In this document: positions 42,941 to 51,676 of the stretch, in pieces
Layout: the number at the start of each line of letters is the position of its first letter
Position numbering within the stretch: position 1 is the first letter of the stretch
Notes under the pieces: generated by a model
Told to the model about the DNA's origin: nothing
What the model saw: only the letters and a program-made list of their open reading frames with translations
Database searches by the model: none
DNA from: Acrocarpospora macrocephala
GTDB taxonomy: Bacteria; Actinomycetota; Actinomycetes; Streptosporangiales; Streptosporangiaceae
Length of the DNA stretch: 64,000 nt
Assembly (NCBI RefSeq): GCF_009687865.1
Contig: NZ_BLAE01000012.1
Location: forward strand, 2,502-66,501
Direction of reading: 5' to 3'
Made by a program: the position numbers and the translations under genes

Positions 42941-44042
42941 CCGTCCGCGCTGTGGTCAAGCGGATCAGAATGGGTGCCAGGAAGGCCATCTCGAAGAGTC
43001 GCAGGCTCTGCACGCTGGAGATCAGGGGCAGGTTCGCGTGGGTGGAGGTGGCCGTCGCCAGGACCGCGTTGATCCCGCCGGGTGTGGTGGCGAGAAAGGT
43101 GTCGCCGAACGGGATGTGAGTGAGGACGGAGAGTATCCATGCCAGGGCTCCGCACCCGGCGCTGATGGCCAGGGTGCAGGCCAGCGCCGCGGGCAGGATC
43201 CGGCGTAGGTGGCCCATGGTCCGCCGGGAGAACCGCAGGCCCACGTCGAGTCCGATCATGGTGAACAGCAGGGTCCGCAGGATCCCGCTGGGCGCGAATC
43301 CCGGCGCGAGGCCGGTCGCGGTGACGACGCCAGACACCAGCATGGGGCCCATCATGGCTGGGCTAGGCAGCCTGAGCCGGGGGCCCAGCAGCATGCCGAC
43401 CCCTGCGACAACCGCGAGAACGATCAGCCCGCGTACCTGGTCAGGACCGCTGACCAGGTGCCAGGGACCGCCATCAGGAGCACCGGCGCCTCCTATCGCC
43501 GCCGGTGGGAGCGCGATGAAGCTCAGCAGCAGCGGCGTGCTGGCCACGACGAAGCCCAGCCGCAGGTACTGCATGAACGCCACCATGCGCCCGTCGGCCT
43601 TGAGGTCTTCTGCGGACGCGACCGCGGCGGCCGATCCTCCGGCGATCATGCCGAGGGTGGCCGTGGCACGGTCCAATCCACCGAAACGGACCATGGCGAA
43701 CGCGGCCACCTGGCAGAGCAGGAGCGTGGCCAGGGTCACCACGGCCAGCGGCGCGATCGAGCCGGCCACGTGGCTCAGCGCGGGCAGGTCCAGGTAGCTC
43801 CCCATCAGCACGCCGAGCAGCACCTGCGAGCCGCGGTTGAGCATGGCGGGCGGCTGGTGGCGTACCAGCCCGGTCAGGGCGATCAGCAGCCCGAGCACGA
43901 GCGGAATCAGCATGTGCGGCGATGGCACAGCCGGCTCGCCCAGCTCACCGGCCATCCCCATGACCGGCAAGATCACCAGCCACGCGGCGACCTTGCCGGC
44001 CCGCCTGATGCCGCGGACTGACCGCACAGATGACGCTTCCAA
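42906..44042 (-). CDS. AbrB-family (AbrB duplication) integral membrane protein
   Basis: About 378 residues with ten or so membrane helices arranged as two related halves. Repeated marks are HMLIPLVLGLLIALTG / PAMMGPMLVSGVVTATGLAP and ATATLGMIAGGSAAAVASA / FGDTFLATTPGGINAVLATA, the PGG motif typical of the AbrB duplication family (E. coli AbrB-like, not the Bacillus DNA-binding AbrB). Function is uncertain; the family has been linked to regulation of ammonia monooxygenase-type genes and to transport. Start appears to be TTG at 44042 after a G-rich stretch; GTG at 44027 is an alternative. Confidence 0.85.
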   Translation of the reverse strand: MEASSVRSVRGIRRAGKVAAWLVILPVMGMAGELGEPAVPSPHMLIPLVLGLLIALTGLVRHQPPAMLNRGSQVLLGVLMGSYLDLPALSHVAGSIAPLAVVTLATLLLCQVAAFAMVRFGGLDRATATLGMIAGGSAAAVASAEDLKADGRMVAFMQYLRLGFVVASTPLLLSFIALPPAAIGGAGAPDGGPWHLVSGPDQVRGLIVLAVVAGVGMLLGPRLRLPSPAMMGPMLVSGVVTATGLAPGFAPSGILRTLLFTMIGLDVGLRFSRRTMGHLRRILPAALACTLAISAGCGALAWILSVLTHIPFGDTFLATTPGGINAVLATATSTHANLPLISSVQSLRLFEMAFLAPILIRLTTARTVRSGRRGSPSP

Positions 44043-44275
44043 GCCCTACCGCCCCCCGCGATGGTTGCTCGTCATGAAGGTCAGGTATATGGCAACAATC
44101 AAGATCATGATGGCGAACGAGCGCGCTACTCGCGACGGGAGCGAGCAATACCCGCACCCACCAACCCGGATCCAATCCCTCCGGCGCGAAAGCGCGCAAG
44201 AATGGTCAAATAGGCCCAACGATCAGCTAAATGGCCAATTTCCATTCAACGTATCACCGCCCGGGCAGTGCTAGG

Positions 44276-45412
44276 TCAGAGGCGTCCGCCCGTGTGGGCG
44301 AGGATCTCCCGTACCCGCTGCTTGGCCAGGGTGCAGTAGGCGCGCGCGGACTCGCGGGCGGCACGCCGGTCAGCGCGTTCGAACGCCTCGGTGAGCTCAC
44401 GTTGCACGTCGATGAACTTCTGCGAGGTCATCGGCGTGGACCCGAAACTCCGGGTCATCACGCTTTTGATGCTGAGCCCGCCGAAAGTCGCCGTCAGCAG
44501 TGGATTGTGCGCCAAGCCCACCAGCCATTCATGAAAGGCGTAATTGGCGTCGAGATAGTCGTCGAAATCCACGAACCGGTCGCCCACCAGCAGGACCGCC
44601 ATCCGCTCGAACCTGGCGCGGAGTTCGGCCAGTTCGGCGGGGGACGCCTGGCCGACGCTCAGTTCGATCACGCCGAGTTCGATGGCGAGCCGGGCGTCGA
44701 ACGTCGCGTCGGAGGTGGCCACGTCGAACTGGGCGACGACATAGCCGCGGTCGGGGTCGCGGCTAACGAGGCCGTCGGCGGCCAGGCGGGTCAGGGCGTA
44801 GAAGGCCGACGACTGATCCACGCCCAGTTCACCGGCGAGATCCTCCAGCAGGATGACCTCGTTGGCCAGGTAGACCCGGCTGAGCACCTGATGCCTGGCC
44901 TTCTTGTACACCCGGTCGTCGCGGGCGAACTCGAAGCGGCCGAAGTCGCCGCGGAAGTAGGTCAGCGGCTGGCCCTGGCCGGCGACGGCCGAGCGGACGC
45001 GGCCGATGAAGACCGAATGGGTGCCGCCGTCGACCTGCTCGGTCACCTCGCATTCGAGGTGCGCCAGCGCGTCGCTCAGCACGGGCAGGCCCAGCTTTCC
45101 GGTGTGGACGCGAACGTCGCGGAACTTGTCGTCGTCCGGCATGGCGAACTGATGGGCCAGCCGGCCTTGGTCCTCCCCCAGCACGTTGACCACGTACTTC
45201 CCGGCGCGGGCCACCGCCGCCGCCGTGGGGACGGCGTTGTTGACGCAGGCCAGCATGGTGGGCGGGTTCACGGACAGGGATGTCACGGAACTGGCCGTCA
45301 TGCCGAAACGCTGGTGGCCGTGGGCCGTCGTCAGCACGGTCACGCCGCTGGCGAGGTGGCCGACGACGTGGCGGAACAGCAGGGCGTCGACTCCCTCCGA
45401 GACCTGTTCCAT
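44276..45412 (-). CDS. Flavin reductase fused to GntR/FCD-type regulator domain
   Basis: About 378 residues. Residues 1-165 are a flavin reductase-like FMN-binding barrel (LASGVTVLTTAHGHQRFGMT, ASSVTSLSVNPPTMLACVN) as in the reductase component of two-component monooxygenases. Residues about 175-235 look like a winged helix (VILLEDLAGELGVDQSSAFY, ALTRLAADGLV), and the C-terminal 140 residues resemble an FCD ligand-binding domain (ANYAFHEWLVGLAHNPLL, RADRRAARESARAYC). A protein that both reduces flavin and regulates genes is unusual. ATG at 45412 has GGAGGTG about 6 nt upstream. Likely partner of the LLM monooxygenase encoded at 49170-50270. Confidence 0.83.
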   Translation of the reverse strand: MEQVSEGVDALLFRHVVGHLASGVTVLTTAHGHQRFGMTASSVTSLSVNPPTMLACVNNAVPTAAAVARAGKYVVNVLGEDQGRLAHQFAMPDDDKFRDVRVHTGKLGLPVLSDALAHLECEVTEQVDGGTHSVFIGRVRSAVAGQGQPLTYFRGDFGRFEFARDDRVYKKARHQVLSRVYLANEVILLEDLAGELGVDQSSAFYALTRLAADGLVSRDPDRGYVVAQFDVATSDATFDARLAIELGVIELSVGQASPAELAELRARFERMAVLLVGDRFVDFDDYLDANYAFHEWLVGLAHNPLLTATFGGLSIKSVMTRSFGSTPMTSQKFIDVQRELTEAFERADRRAARESARAYCTLAKQRVREILAHTGGRL

Positions 45413-45616
45413 GCCCCCACCTCCGTGGAGTTCGCTGATGCCCCGAGTCATGGGCTCATTGAACAGAGGGCGGGGAGTGCACCACAGTGGCGCTCACCGT
45501 GAAATTGCCGCAAGCCCGGTGCCGGAGGACGTTACGCCGTGCGGAAATGACGGGATCCGGCAACTAAAGGCGGAAAAATCACGCCGCTGACCACCGCGTC
45601 CGGCCCGGGCACGCGA

Positions 45617-46621
45617 TTGACTGCGCAGGTGATCAGGGCAGCAGTCGTCGGCCTCGGCTGGTGGGGCCAGAAAATCATCCACGACCTCCGGCACAGCGCG
45701 CACGTCCAGGTGGGTCTGGGCATCGACCCCAGCCAGGACGGCCGCGAGCTGGCCGAGGCGCAGGGCGTCCGGACCGCCGACTCGTTCGAGCACGCGCTGG
45801 GGGACGGCTCGCTGGACGCGGTGATCCTGTGCACCCCGCACAAGTTCCACGCCGAGCAGATCGTCGCCGCGGCGAAAATGGGCAAACACGTCTTCTGCGA
45901 GAAGCCCCTCACGACGACGAGCGCCGAGGCGAGGACGGCCATCGAGGCCGTGGCCGCCGCCGGGGTCCAGCTCGGCATCGGCCACGAGCGCCGGTTCGAG
46001 CCGGCGGTCATGCGCCTGCGTGACCAGTGCCGAGCCGGAGATCTGGGTACGCCCCTGGTGTTCGAGGGCAACTTCAGCCAGGACAAGTTCCTCACCCTGC
46101 CCCCGGACAACTGGCGCCTGTCCGACACCGACGCACCGGTGGGACCGCTGTCGGCGACCGGCATCCACCTGGTCGATCTCGCGATCGCCTTGTTCGGCCG
46201 CCCGGTCGAGGTCTGGGCCCGGCTGTCGACCCTCGCCACCGCGTTCGCCAACGGCGACACGCTCACCGTGACCATCGGGTTCGAGCACGGCCAGACAGCG
46301 TTGATCACCGCGATCCTCACCACCCCGTTCGCCGGGCGGGTCACCGTGCTCGGCTCGCGGGGGTGGGTGGAGATCCGCGACCGGAACCACCCGGAACTGC
46401 CGCGCGGCTGGGACGTGACGACCGTACAGCGCGGCGAGGACCCGATCTCCACCTTCTACCCGCCACACCCGTCGGTGCGCGACAACATCGAGCAGTTCGC
46501 CCGCGCCGCATCGGGCGAAACCAGCTATCCGGTCACTTTCGACGAGATGCTCTCGAACGTACGGACCTTCGAGGCCATCACCCGGTCGGCCAGATCAGGT
46601 CGAGTCGAGCCGGTGGGCTGA
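45617..46621 (+). CDS. Gfo/Idh/MocA-family oxidoreductase
   Basis: About 334 residues. N-terminal Rossmann fold with AAVVGLGWWGQKIIHDL, and the family motif EKP in FCEKPLTTTSAEA. The C-terminal alpha/beta domain includes SATGIHLVDLAIALFGRP. These enzymes use NAD(P) on sugars, inositols and related polyols, and some act on aromatic or iminium substrates. TTG at 45617 or GTG at 45629 could be the start. Followed 39 bp later by the PucR-type regulator gene on the same strand. Confidence 0.88.
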   Translation: MTAQVIRAAVVGLGWWGQKIIHDLRHSAHVQVGLGIDPSQDGRELAEAQGVRTADSFEHALGDGSLDAVILCTPHKFHAEQIVAAAKMGKHVFCEKPLTTTSAEARTAIEAVAAAGVQLGIGHERRFEPAVMRLRDQCRAGDLGTPLVFEGNFSQDKFLTLPPDNWRLSDTDAPVGPLSATGIHLVDLAIALFGRPVEVWARLSTLATAFANGDTLTVTIGFEHGQTALITAILTTPFAGRVTVLGSRGWVEIRDRNHPELPRGWDVTTVQRGEDPISTFYPPHPSVRDNIEQFARAASGETSYPVTFDEMLSNVRTFEAITRSARSGRVEPVG

Positions 46622-46660
46622 CGATGTACGGCCGACCGCGTCCGCCCTAGAGTTCCTACG

Positions 46661-47983
46661 ATGGGAGACGACGTGCTGGTGAACCGCATCACCGAGCCGC
46701 GTGACGGCATCTTCGACAGCCGGCCGCTGCCGATGTCGGTGCGTGATTCCGCGATCGACTTCGACGTGCCGACGATGGTGGACGTGGTCGTCGAACGGTG
46801 CAGCACGGTCGTGTTCACCAGCCACCGCCGCGACGAGGCGTTCCTGGAACGGCTTCGCGCCAGCGTCGCCCAGAATGCGTACGCGCTGCGGGACGTGCTC
46901 GCGGGGCGGGTGGAGCTGGAGGATGTGCGGCTGGATCAGGTGCTGTCCTTCGCGACCGTCCAGGCGCAGCTGCGCATTCCGCAGAAGTCCATGCAGCGCT
47001 CGTACCGGGTGAGTTTTCTCACCCAGTGGGAGATGTGGACCGCGCATCTGCGGCGGCGGATCGAGCGGGAGGATCTCGACAGGGACGCGGCGGCCGACGC
47101 GCTGGCGCACCTCACCCGGGTCATCCTGACCTACCAGGATCATGTCGCCTCGCAGGTCGCCGAGACCTACACCCGTGACTACGAGGCGCTCAGCCGCTCG
47201 CGCGCGCACGTGCGGCAGAACCTGGTGCGGGACATCCTGCGCGGGGAGGAGGCCAGGCTGACCGCGTCCGACATGGCGATCCTGGCCTACCAGATCGATG
47301 GTCACCATGTCGCCGTGCTGCTGCCGGCCATGACCGAGGGGGCCGCGACGCAGCTCGCCGACGGCTTGCGAATGACGGCGAAGGCGTACCAGACGATGTC
47401 GTACCCGCTCGCGCTGAGCAGCACGGTCGTGTGGCTGTGCCGGTTGGAGCCGTGGGGGGTGCCCGGTCTGAGCGAGCTGTGCCGGGTCCTGGCGGAGGTC
47501 GGCGTGACGGCGTCGGTCAGTGATCCGCAGCAGGGCATGGACGGGTTCCGTGCCGCGCTGCGGCAGGCCGAGGAGGTGGAGCGGGTCCGGGCCGCGTGGG
47601 GGCCGCTGAACGCGCCACCGGTGATCAGGTACGCCGACGCCGGTCTGGAGGTCCTGCTGCTCCAGAACGACGCGCTGGCCCGGACCTTCGTCGACAGCGA
47701 ACTGGGCGCGCTGGCCGTGAACACCACCGAGGCGATCCGGCTGCGCGAGACGCTGGAGGCCTCGTTCCGGTTCGGCAGTCACGTGGCCGCGGCCGAGCAT
47801 CTGCAACTGCACGAGCACACCGTGCGCAACCGGCTGCAGAAGGCCGAGCAGCTGCTCGGCCATTCGCTGCAGGACCGCCGCACCGAACTGCAGGTGGCGA
47901 TCCGGCTGGTACGCCTGCTGGGTGACGACTCAGCGCGCCAGGAAACTCCGCAGGGCGGCGGCAAACTCGGCAGGTCGCTCTAA
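46661..47983 (+). CDS. PucR-type transcriptional regulator
   Basis: About 440 residues. The C-terminus is the PucR/CdaR helix-turn-helix (ETLEASFRFGSHVAAAEHLQ, LHEHTVRNRLQKAEQLLGHS). The N-terminal part is helical (TMVDVVVERCSTVVFTSHRR) and the centre resembles a GGDEF-like sensor fold of this family. Such proteins activate catabolic operons when the substrate is present. TAGAGT lies 8 nt before the ATG at 46661, so the mRNA may be leaderless; GTG at 46673 with GGGAG upstream is an alternative. Its 3' end overlaps the converging hydrolase gene by 54 bp. Confidence 0.88.
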   Translation: MGDDVLVNRITEPRDGIFDSRPLPMSVRDSAIDFDVPTMVDVVVERCSTVVFTSHRRDEAFLERLRASVAQNAYALRDVLAGRVELEDVRLDQVLSFATVQAQLRIPQKSMQRSYRVSFLTQWEMWTAHLRRRIEREDLDRDAAADALAHLTRVILTYQDHVASQVAETYTRDYEALSRSRAHVRQNLVRDILRGEEARLTASDMAILAYQIDGHHVAVLLPAMTEGAATQLADGLRMTAKAYQTMSYPLALSSTVVWLCRLEPWGVPGLSELCRVLAEVGVTASVSDPQQGMDGFRAALRQAEEVERVRAAWGPLNAPPVIRYADAGLEVLLLQNDALARTFVDSELGALAVNTTEAIRLRETLEASFRFGSHVAAAEHLQLHEHTVRNRLQKAEQLLGHSLQDRRTELQVAIRLVRLLGDDSARQETPQGGGKLGRSL

Positions 47984-48628
47984 GGCCGCGGCGTGTTTGC
48001 CGGTCAGCCAGGTCAGTTCCGATTCCGCGATGTGCTCGTGCAGCCAGTGCGCGGCCTGGATGAAGGGCGGCAAGTCGGACGAACCACAGGCGATCAGTGT
48101 CGGCGAGCTGATCGCGGGAGCGAGCCGGGTGGTGTCCGCGGTTTCCAGTGCCTCGCACGCGCGCGCGTAGCCTTCGGGGTCCATCGCCACGAACCGCTCG
48201 CGAATCCGCGCGGGCGTCGGGCGAGACGGCTCGGTGAACCACATGTCCGCCATCGGCTCGGCCAGCTCGGCCAGGGCGCCCTCGCGGGCGACCCGCGCCC
48301 GGTGCCGCCACATCTCCCGCATCGGCTCCGGGTAGACGGCGACGGAAGCGACCAGGACGAGGCGGTCGACCAGGTCAGGGCGCCTGGCCGCGAGTTCCTG
48401 CGCGATCAGACCACCGAGTGACAGACCGACCACGTGGGCACGCTCCCCAGCCACGGCGTCGGCGAAGTCGCCGATCCCGGCTCCGGCGGGCAGGCAGGGA
48501 GCAGCCCCGTGGCCCGGCAGATCGGGGGTGATTGTCTCGATGCCGTCGAGGTGGGGCAGCACGTCGTCCCAGAACCGGCCATCGGCACCGAGTGGATGCA
48601 GCAGAAGCACCCGCCGGGCCCCGCTCAC
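47930..48628 (-). CDS. Alpha/beta hydrolase, enol-lactonase-like
   Basis: About 232 residues. HPLGADGRFWDD (oxyanion region), nucleophile elbow GLSLGG (VVGLSLGGLIAQELAARRP), acid candidate in IACGSSDLPPF and His in LTGKHAAALERP. The LSLGG elbow and size fit 3-oxoadipate enol-lactonase-like and meta-cleavage-product hydrolases. It is last of a three-gene operon with CMD-like and LLM genes (GTGA overlap at its start). Residue order supports a role in hydrolysing a ring-cleavage product, by context. Confidence 0.87.
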   Translation of the reverse strand: MSGARRVLLLHPLGADGRFWDDVLPHLDGIETITPDLPGHGAAPCLPAGAGIGDFADAVAGERAHVVGLSLGGLIAQELAARRPDLVDRLVLVASVAVYPEPMREMWRHRARVAREGALAELAEPMADMWFTEPSRPTPARIRERFVAMDPEGYARACEALETADTTRLAPAISSPTLIACGSSDLPPFIQAAHWLHEHIAESELTWLTGKHAAALERPAEFAAALRSFLAR

Positions 48629-49173
48629 CGGCTGGGCAGGCGCGCGCCGCCCGGCGGTGGTGGGGTTCGCGCGACGTTCATGACCATCGCCAGGGTGGTG
48701 TAGTAGCCCGCAGTGGCCACCGCCGCGACGACCTGTTCTTCCCCCAGCGCCTTGACCGCTGCCGTGTACACCTCATCACCGACTCCCCCGGTTCGCTGGA
48801 GCTCATCGACCAGGTCCCACACCAGGCACAGCTCCGGCCTGCCCGTGTGCGGACGATTGCCTTGGCCGACGCTCTCGATGACCTCCAGCGGGACACCCTT
48901 CGCGACCGCGATCGGGTGATGGAAAGCCCACTCATAACCCTGGTCCCAATGCCGGGCCACGGTGAGGATCACCAGTTCCCGGAGATCGTCGTCCAGGACG
49001 CCGCCGAACCGGATGTGCTCCCCGACCAGTTGCAGTCGCGTCATCAACTCAGGGCTGCGCAACAGCGGGACGAAGGGACCGGAGATCTCACCACGCGGCC
49101 CCGCCGTGATGCGGTCCACGGCGTCACGCTGCGCGGCGGTCAGTTCCGCCGGGAGCGGCAAGCGGTCACTCAT
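48625..49173 (-). CDS. Carboxymuconolactone decarboxylase/AhpD-like protein
   Basis: About 182 residues, all-helical CMD fold: ISGPFVPLLRSPELMTRLQL, RFGGVLDDDLRELVILTVAR and WDQGYEWAFHHPIAVAKGVP. The CxxC of the AhpD peroxidase group is absent (the region reads EWAFHHPIA), so a decarboxylase or lactone-handling role as in aromatic catabolism is more likely. ATG at 49173 shares an ATGA overlap with the LLM gene, and the stop shares GTGA with the hydrolase gene. Confidence 0.88.
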   Translation of the reverse strand: MSDRLPLPAELTAAQRDAVDRITAGPRGEISGPFVPLLRSPELMTRLQLVGEHIRFGGVLDDDLRELVILTVARHWDQGYEWAFHHPIAVAKGVPLEVIESVGQGNRPHTGRPELCLVWDLVDELQRTGGVGDEVYTAAVKALGEEQVVAAVATAGYYTTLAMVMNVARTPPPPGGARLPSR

Positions 49174-50270
49174 CGGGTCCCGATCGCGGCGTTGACCGCC
49201 GGCATGACCTTCTGCGCCATCAGCTCCATGGAGCGCCGGGCCAGCCGCGGTTCCACCCAGTCGAGCCCGGCGTAGACCAGCTCGCCGAAGTCCCCGGTCT
49301 CGGCCCGGAAGGCGAGGATCTGCTCGGCGACCGATTCCGGCGTGCCAGTGATGACCAGCCGGTCCAGCACGTAATCGAGCGTGATCTCGTCGTCCGGCTG
49401 GTCGCGATCGGACTTGAACAGGCCCAATCGCCCGATCTTCCGCATCTTGGTGAGCATCTGCGAGTAGTAGAAGCGATACGGGCTGCCCACGTCCGCCCGC
49501 CCATAGCTCTCCGCCACCTTCGGATCGTCCGCGACGAAGATCGTACGAGCGATCCGCCAGTCGGCCACATCCGCCGACGCTCCGGCAGCCTCCTTGCCCT
49601 GCACGTAGTTGGGCCAATGGGTCGCCACCCACTGCCCCAGCAGGAAGTTGGCCGACAACGGATGGAAGTCCCGCTGCCCCATCGCGATGACCCCCTTCGA
49701 GTACGGCGCGACAACCGTCCCCACAATCTCCGGACGCGGCACCTGCAGCGGCTTCGGCAGCACGCCGACCCCCAACTCCAGATCCATGGTGGACTCCGTG
49801 GTCACCGCGAACCTGTTCCCCGGCAGATCGATCCCGTACGGCGGCTCCGACTCCCAGATAGCGGTGATGACATCGATCGCCTCCGCGAAGATCTGATTGC
49901 GATCCTCCGCCAGAATGCCCAGCACCTCGGCGTCCGACGGCAACGCCCCCGGACTGACACCCAGAATGAACCGCCCGCCCGCCAGATGGTCGAACATCGC
50001 GGAGTGCGCCGCCACCAGCACCGGATGCTGATGGGACAGGTTGGTGGTCCCCGTGGCCAGCCGGATCTGCTCGGTGTCGGAGATCAGCGTCGCCAGGAAC
50101 AGCAGGCTGCTGGTGATGTTCTCGTGCCGGTCGGTGAGATGCTCCCCGATGAACGCGTCGTGGAATCCCAGCCGGTCGGCGAGGATGACCGCGTCCCTGT
50201 CCTCGGTCAGCGTCTCGCGCCAGGTCCGGCCGAGCGGGTGCAGCGGCATCGAGAAATAGCCGAGTCTCAT
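49170..50270 (-). CDS. LLM-class flavin-dependent monooxygenase
   Basis: About 366 residues, TIM barrel of the luciferase-like family: RLGYFSMPLHPLGRTWRETL, DRLGFHDAFIGEHLTDRHEN, TGTTNLSHQHPVLVAAHSAM and the LAGGRFILGVSPGALPSDA phosphate-binding loop. Members oxidise substrates with reduced FMN or F420. A dedicated flavin reductase fusion lies 4 kb away, supporting an FMNH2-dependent two-component monooxygenase, though F420 remains possible. First gene of a leftward three-gene operon, divergent from the ABC importer operon across a 338-bp control region. Confidence 0.92.
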   Translation of the reverse strand: MRLGYFSMPLHPLGRTWRETLTEDRDAVILADRLGFHDAFIGEHLTDRHENITSSLLFLATLISDTEQIRLATGTTNLSHQHPVLVAAHSAMFDHLAGGRFILGVSPGALPSDAEVLGILAEDRNQIFAEAIDVITAIWESEPPYGIDLPGNRFAVTTESTMDLELGVGVLPKPLQVPRPEIVGTVVAPYSKGVIAMGQRDFHPLSANFLLGQWVATHWPNYVQGKEAAGASADVADWRIARTIFVADDPKVAESYGRADVGSPYRFYYSQMLTKMRKIGRLGLFKSDRDQPDDEITLDYVLDRLVITGTPESVAEQILAFRAETGDFGELVYAGLDWVEPRLARRSMELMAQKVMPAVNAAIGTR

Positions 50271-50608
50271 CGCGTCTCCCTTGTCTGCGTCTGCGCAAAG
50301 TCAGAGTCAACGCGGCAGCTCGTACGCACACAGTGGCGACGCCTGTGAATTCCACCCCCCGGAGGTGACGAGAGGCGTCATTAGCCCCCAACTAGCAACA
50401 ATTTCACAACATCAGACGATCACCCCAGGGTGACCGTTAACCCCCGCGTTACAGTCTGCGGCACCGTCTCCGGCCAAAAATCACGCGAACTGTCAGTGCG
50501 TCCAGAAGAGCACCTCAGTCTAATCGGTGACACGCGTCACAGGTCGGCCACCCGTGCACTCCCCGGTGACGCCGAGGCCGCAACGGCCCGCGAGAAGGGT
50601 AGGCACCC
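50271..50608. promoter_or_regulatory. 338-bp divergent control region of monooxygenase and importer operons
   Basis: No gene. It contains a perfect inverted repeat, TCACCC-ca-GGGTGA (50420-50433), roughly mid-way, in a locally AT-rich stretch. A regulator binding here could set both the LLM operon and the ABC importer operon; the PucR-type or flavin reductase/FCD proteins are candidates. Promoter elements are not clear enough to place. Confidence 0.45.
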
Positions 50609-51667
50609 GTGAAAATCACCAACGGACTCAAGACCATCGCAGTCGCCGCGACGGTGGCGATGATCGCGGCAGGCTGCGGAAGCGGCGGCGGGGGCGGGAC
50701 CGCCGAGGGCGCCAAGGTCATCCGCTTCGCGTTCGCCCCCGACCCCGTCTGGGACCTGATGAAGCAGGCAGGCACCATCCAGAAGTGGGAGCAGGAGAAC
50801 AACGTCCGCATCGAGACCAGCACGACCTGGGATGAGTTCACCTACTTCGCCGGCGGGCACGGCGACATCGTGTCGATGGCCACCCAGGAGACCCCGGTGC
50901 TGGAGGCCGAGACGAAGATCAAGACGGTGACGTTCGGCAAGTACAACTACCAGCGGGTTCCGCTGTACCGGCGGGCGGGAGATCCGTACAAGACGCTCGC
51001 CGACATCCCCAAGGGGTCCAAGATCTGCGTGTCCGGGCCGACGTCGAACACCGGGTTCTGGACGCTCGCCGCCAAGCGCATGCACAACCTCGACTACCGG
51101 GTCGGCGGCGGCGACTTCAACCTGGTCGTCAACGACCACTTCGTGAACCCCACCAACCTGCTCAGGGGCGACTGCGAGGCCGCGGCGATCATCCCCGAGG
51201 CCGCGGTCCCCCAGATGCGCAAGGGCGAACTGGAGATCATGTACGACGGCAAGCTGCCCTTCCAGCTCTACCAGGAGTTCGCCCCCAGCAACGACGGCCA
51301 GCTGCACGTCTCGGGCAACAACTTCGTGGCCACCGAGAAGTGGTTCGACGCGAACCAGGATCTGGCGGTGAAATTCCTGGAGCTGTGGCAGAGCGGCGTC
51401 GAGATGTGGAAGCAGCAGAAGGCCGAGACCGTCAAGAAGTTCCCGCAGCACTTCTCCGTCGAGACCGACGAGGACATCGCGTACATCACCGAGTTCGTCA
51501 GCGGGGACAAGGACTGGTTCGTCGACAACGTCTTCCTGAAGGAGGACTGGATCAAGGTGGAGACCGAGATCTGGGACCTGATGAAGGGCCTGCACCCCGA
51601 CAACCACAACTTCCTGGCGGCCGACGCGCCGAAGCCCCGATTCGTCGCGCTCACGCCGAGCAACTGA
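50609..51667 (+). CDS. ABC importer substrate-binding lipoprotein (sulfonate/nitrate/taurine type)
   Basis: About 352 residues. Lipoprotein signal with lipobox (TVAMIAAGC, Cys 23) followed by a Gly/Ser linker. The mature protein has the NMT1/SsuA-like pattern: IRFAFAPDPVWDLMKQAGTI, YFAGGHGDIVSMATQETPVL, GSKICVSGPTSNTGFWTLAA. It would capture the substrate outside the membrane for the two permeases and ATPase downstream. The ligand is unknown; sulfonates, nitrate, pyrimidines and aromatic acids are all served by relatives. GTG start at 50609 preceded by GAAGGG. Confidence 0.9.
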   Translation: MKITNGLKTIAVAATVAMIAAGCGSGGGGGTAEGAKVIRFAFAPDPVWDLMKQAGTIQKWEQENNVRIETSTTWDEFTYFAGGHGDIVSMATQETPVLEAETKIKTVTFGKYNYQRVPLYRRAGDPYKTLADIPKGSKICVSGPTSNTGFWTLAAKRMHNLDYRVGGGDFNLVVNDHFVNPTNLLRGDCEAAAIIPEAAVPQMRKGELEIMYDGKLPFQLYQEFAPSNDGQLHVSGNNFVATEKWFDANQDLAVKFLELWQSGVEMWKQQKAETVKKFPQHFSVETDEDIAYITEFVSGDKDWFVDNVFLKEDWIKVETEIWDLMKGLHPDNHNFLAADAPKPRFVALTPSN

Positions 51668-51676
51668 GGAGTCCCT

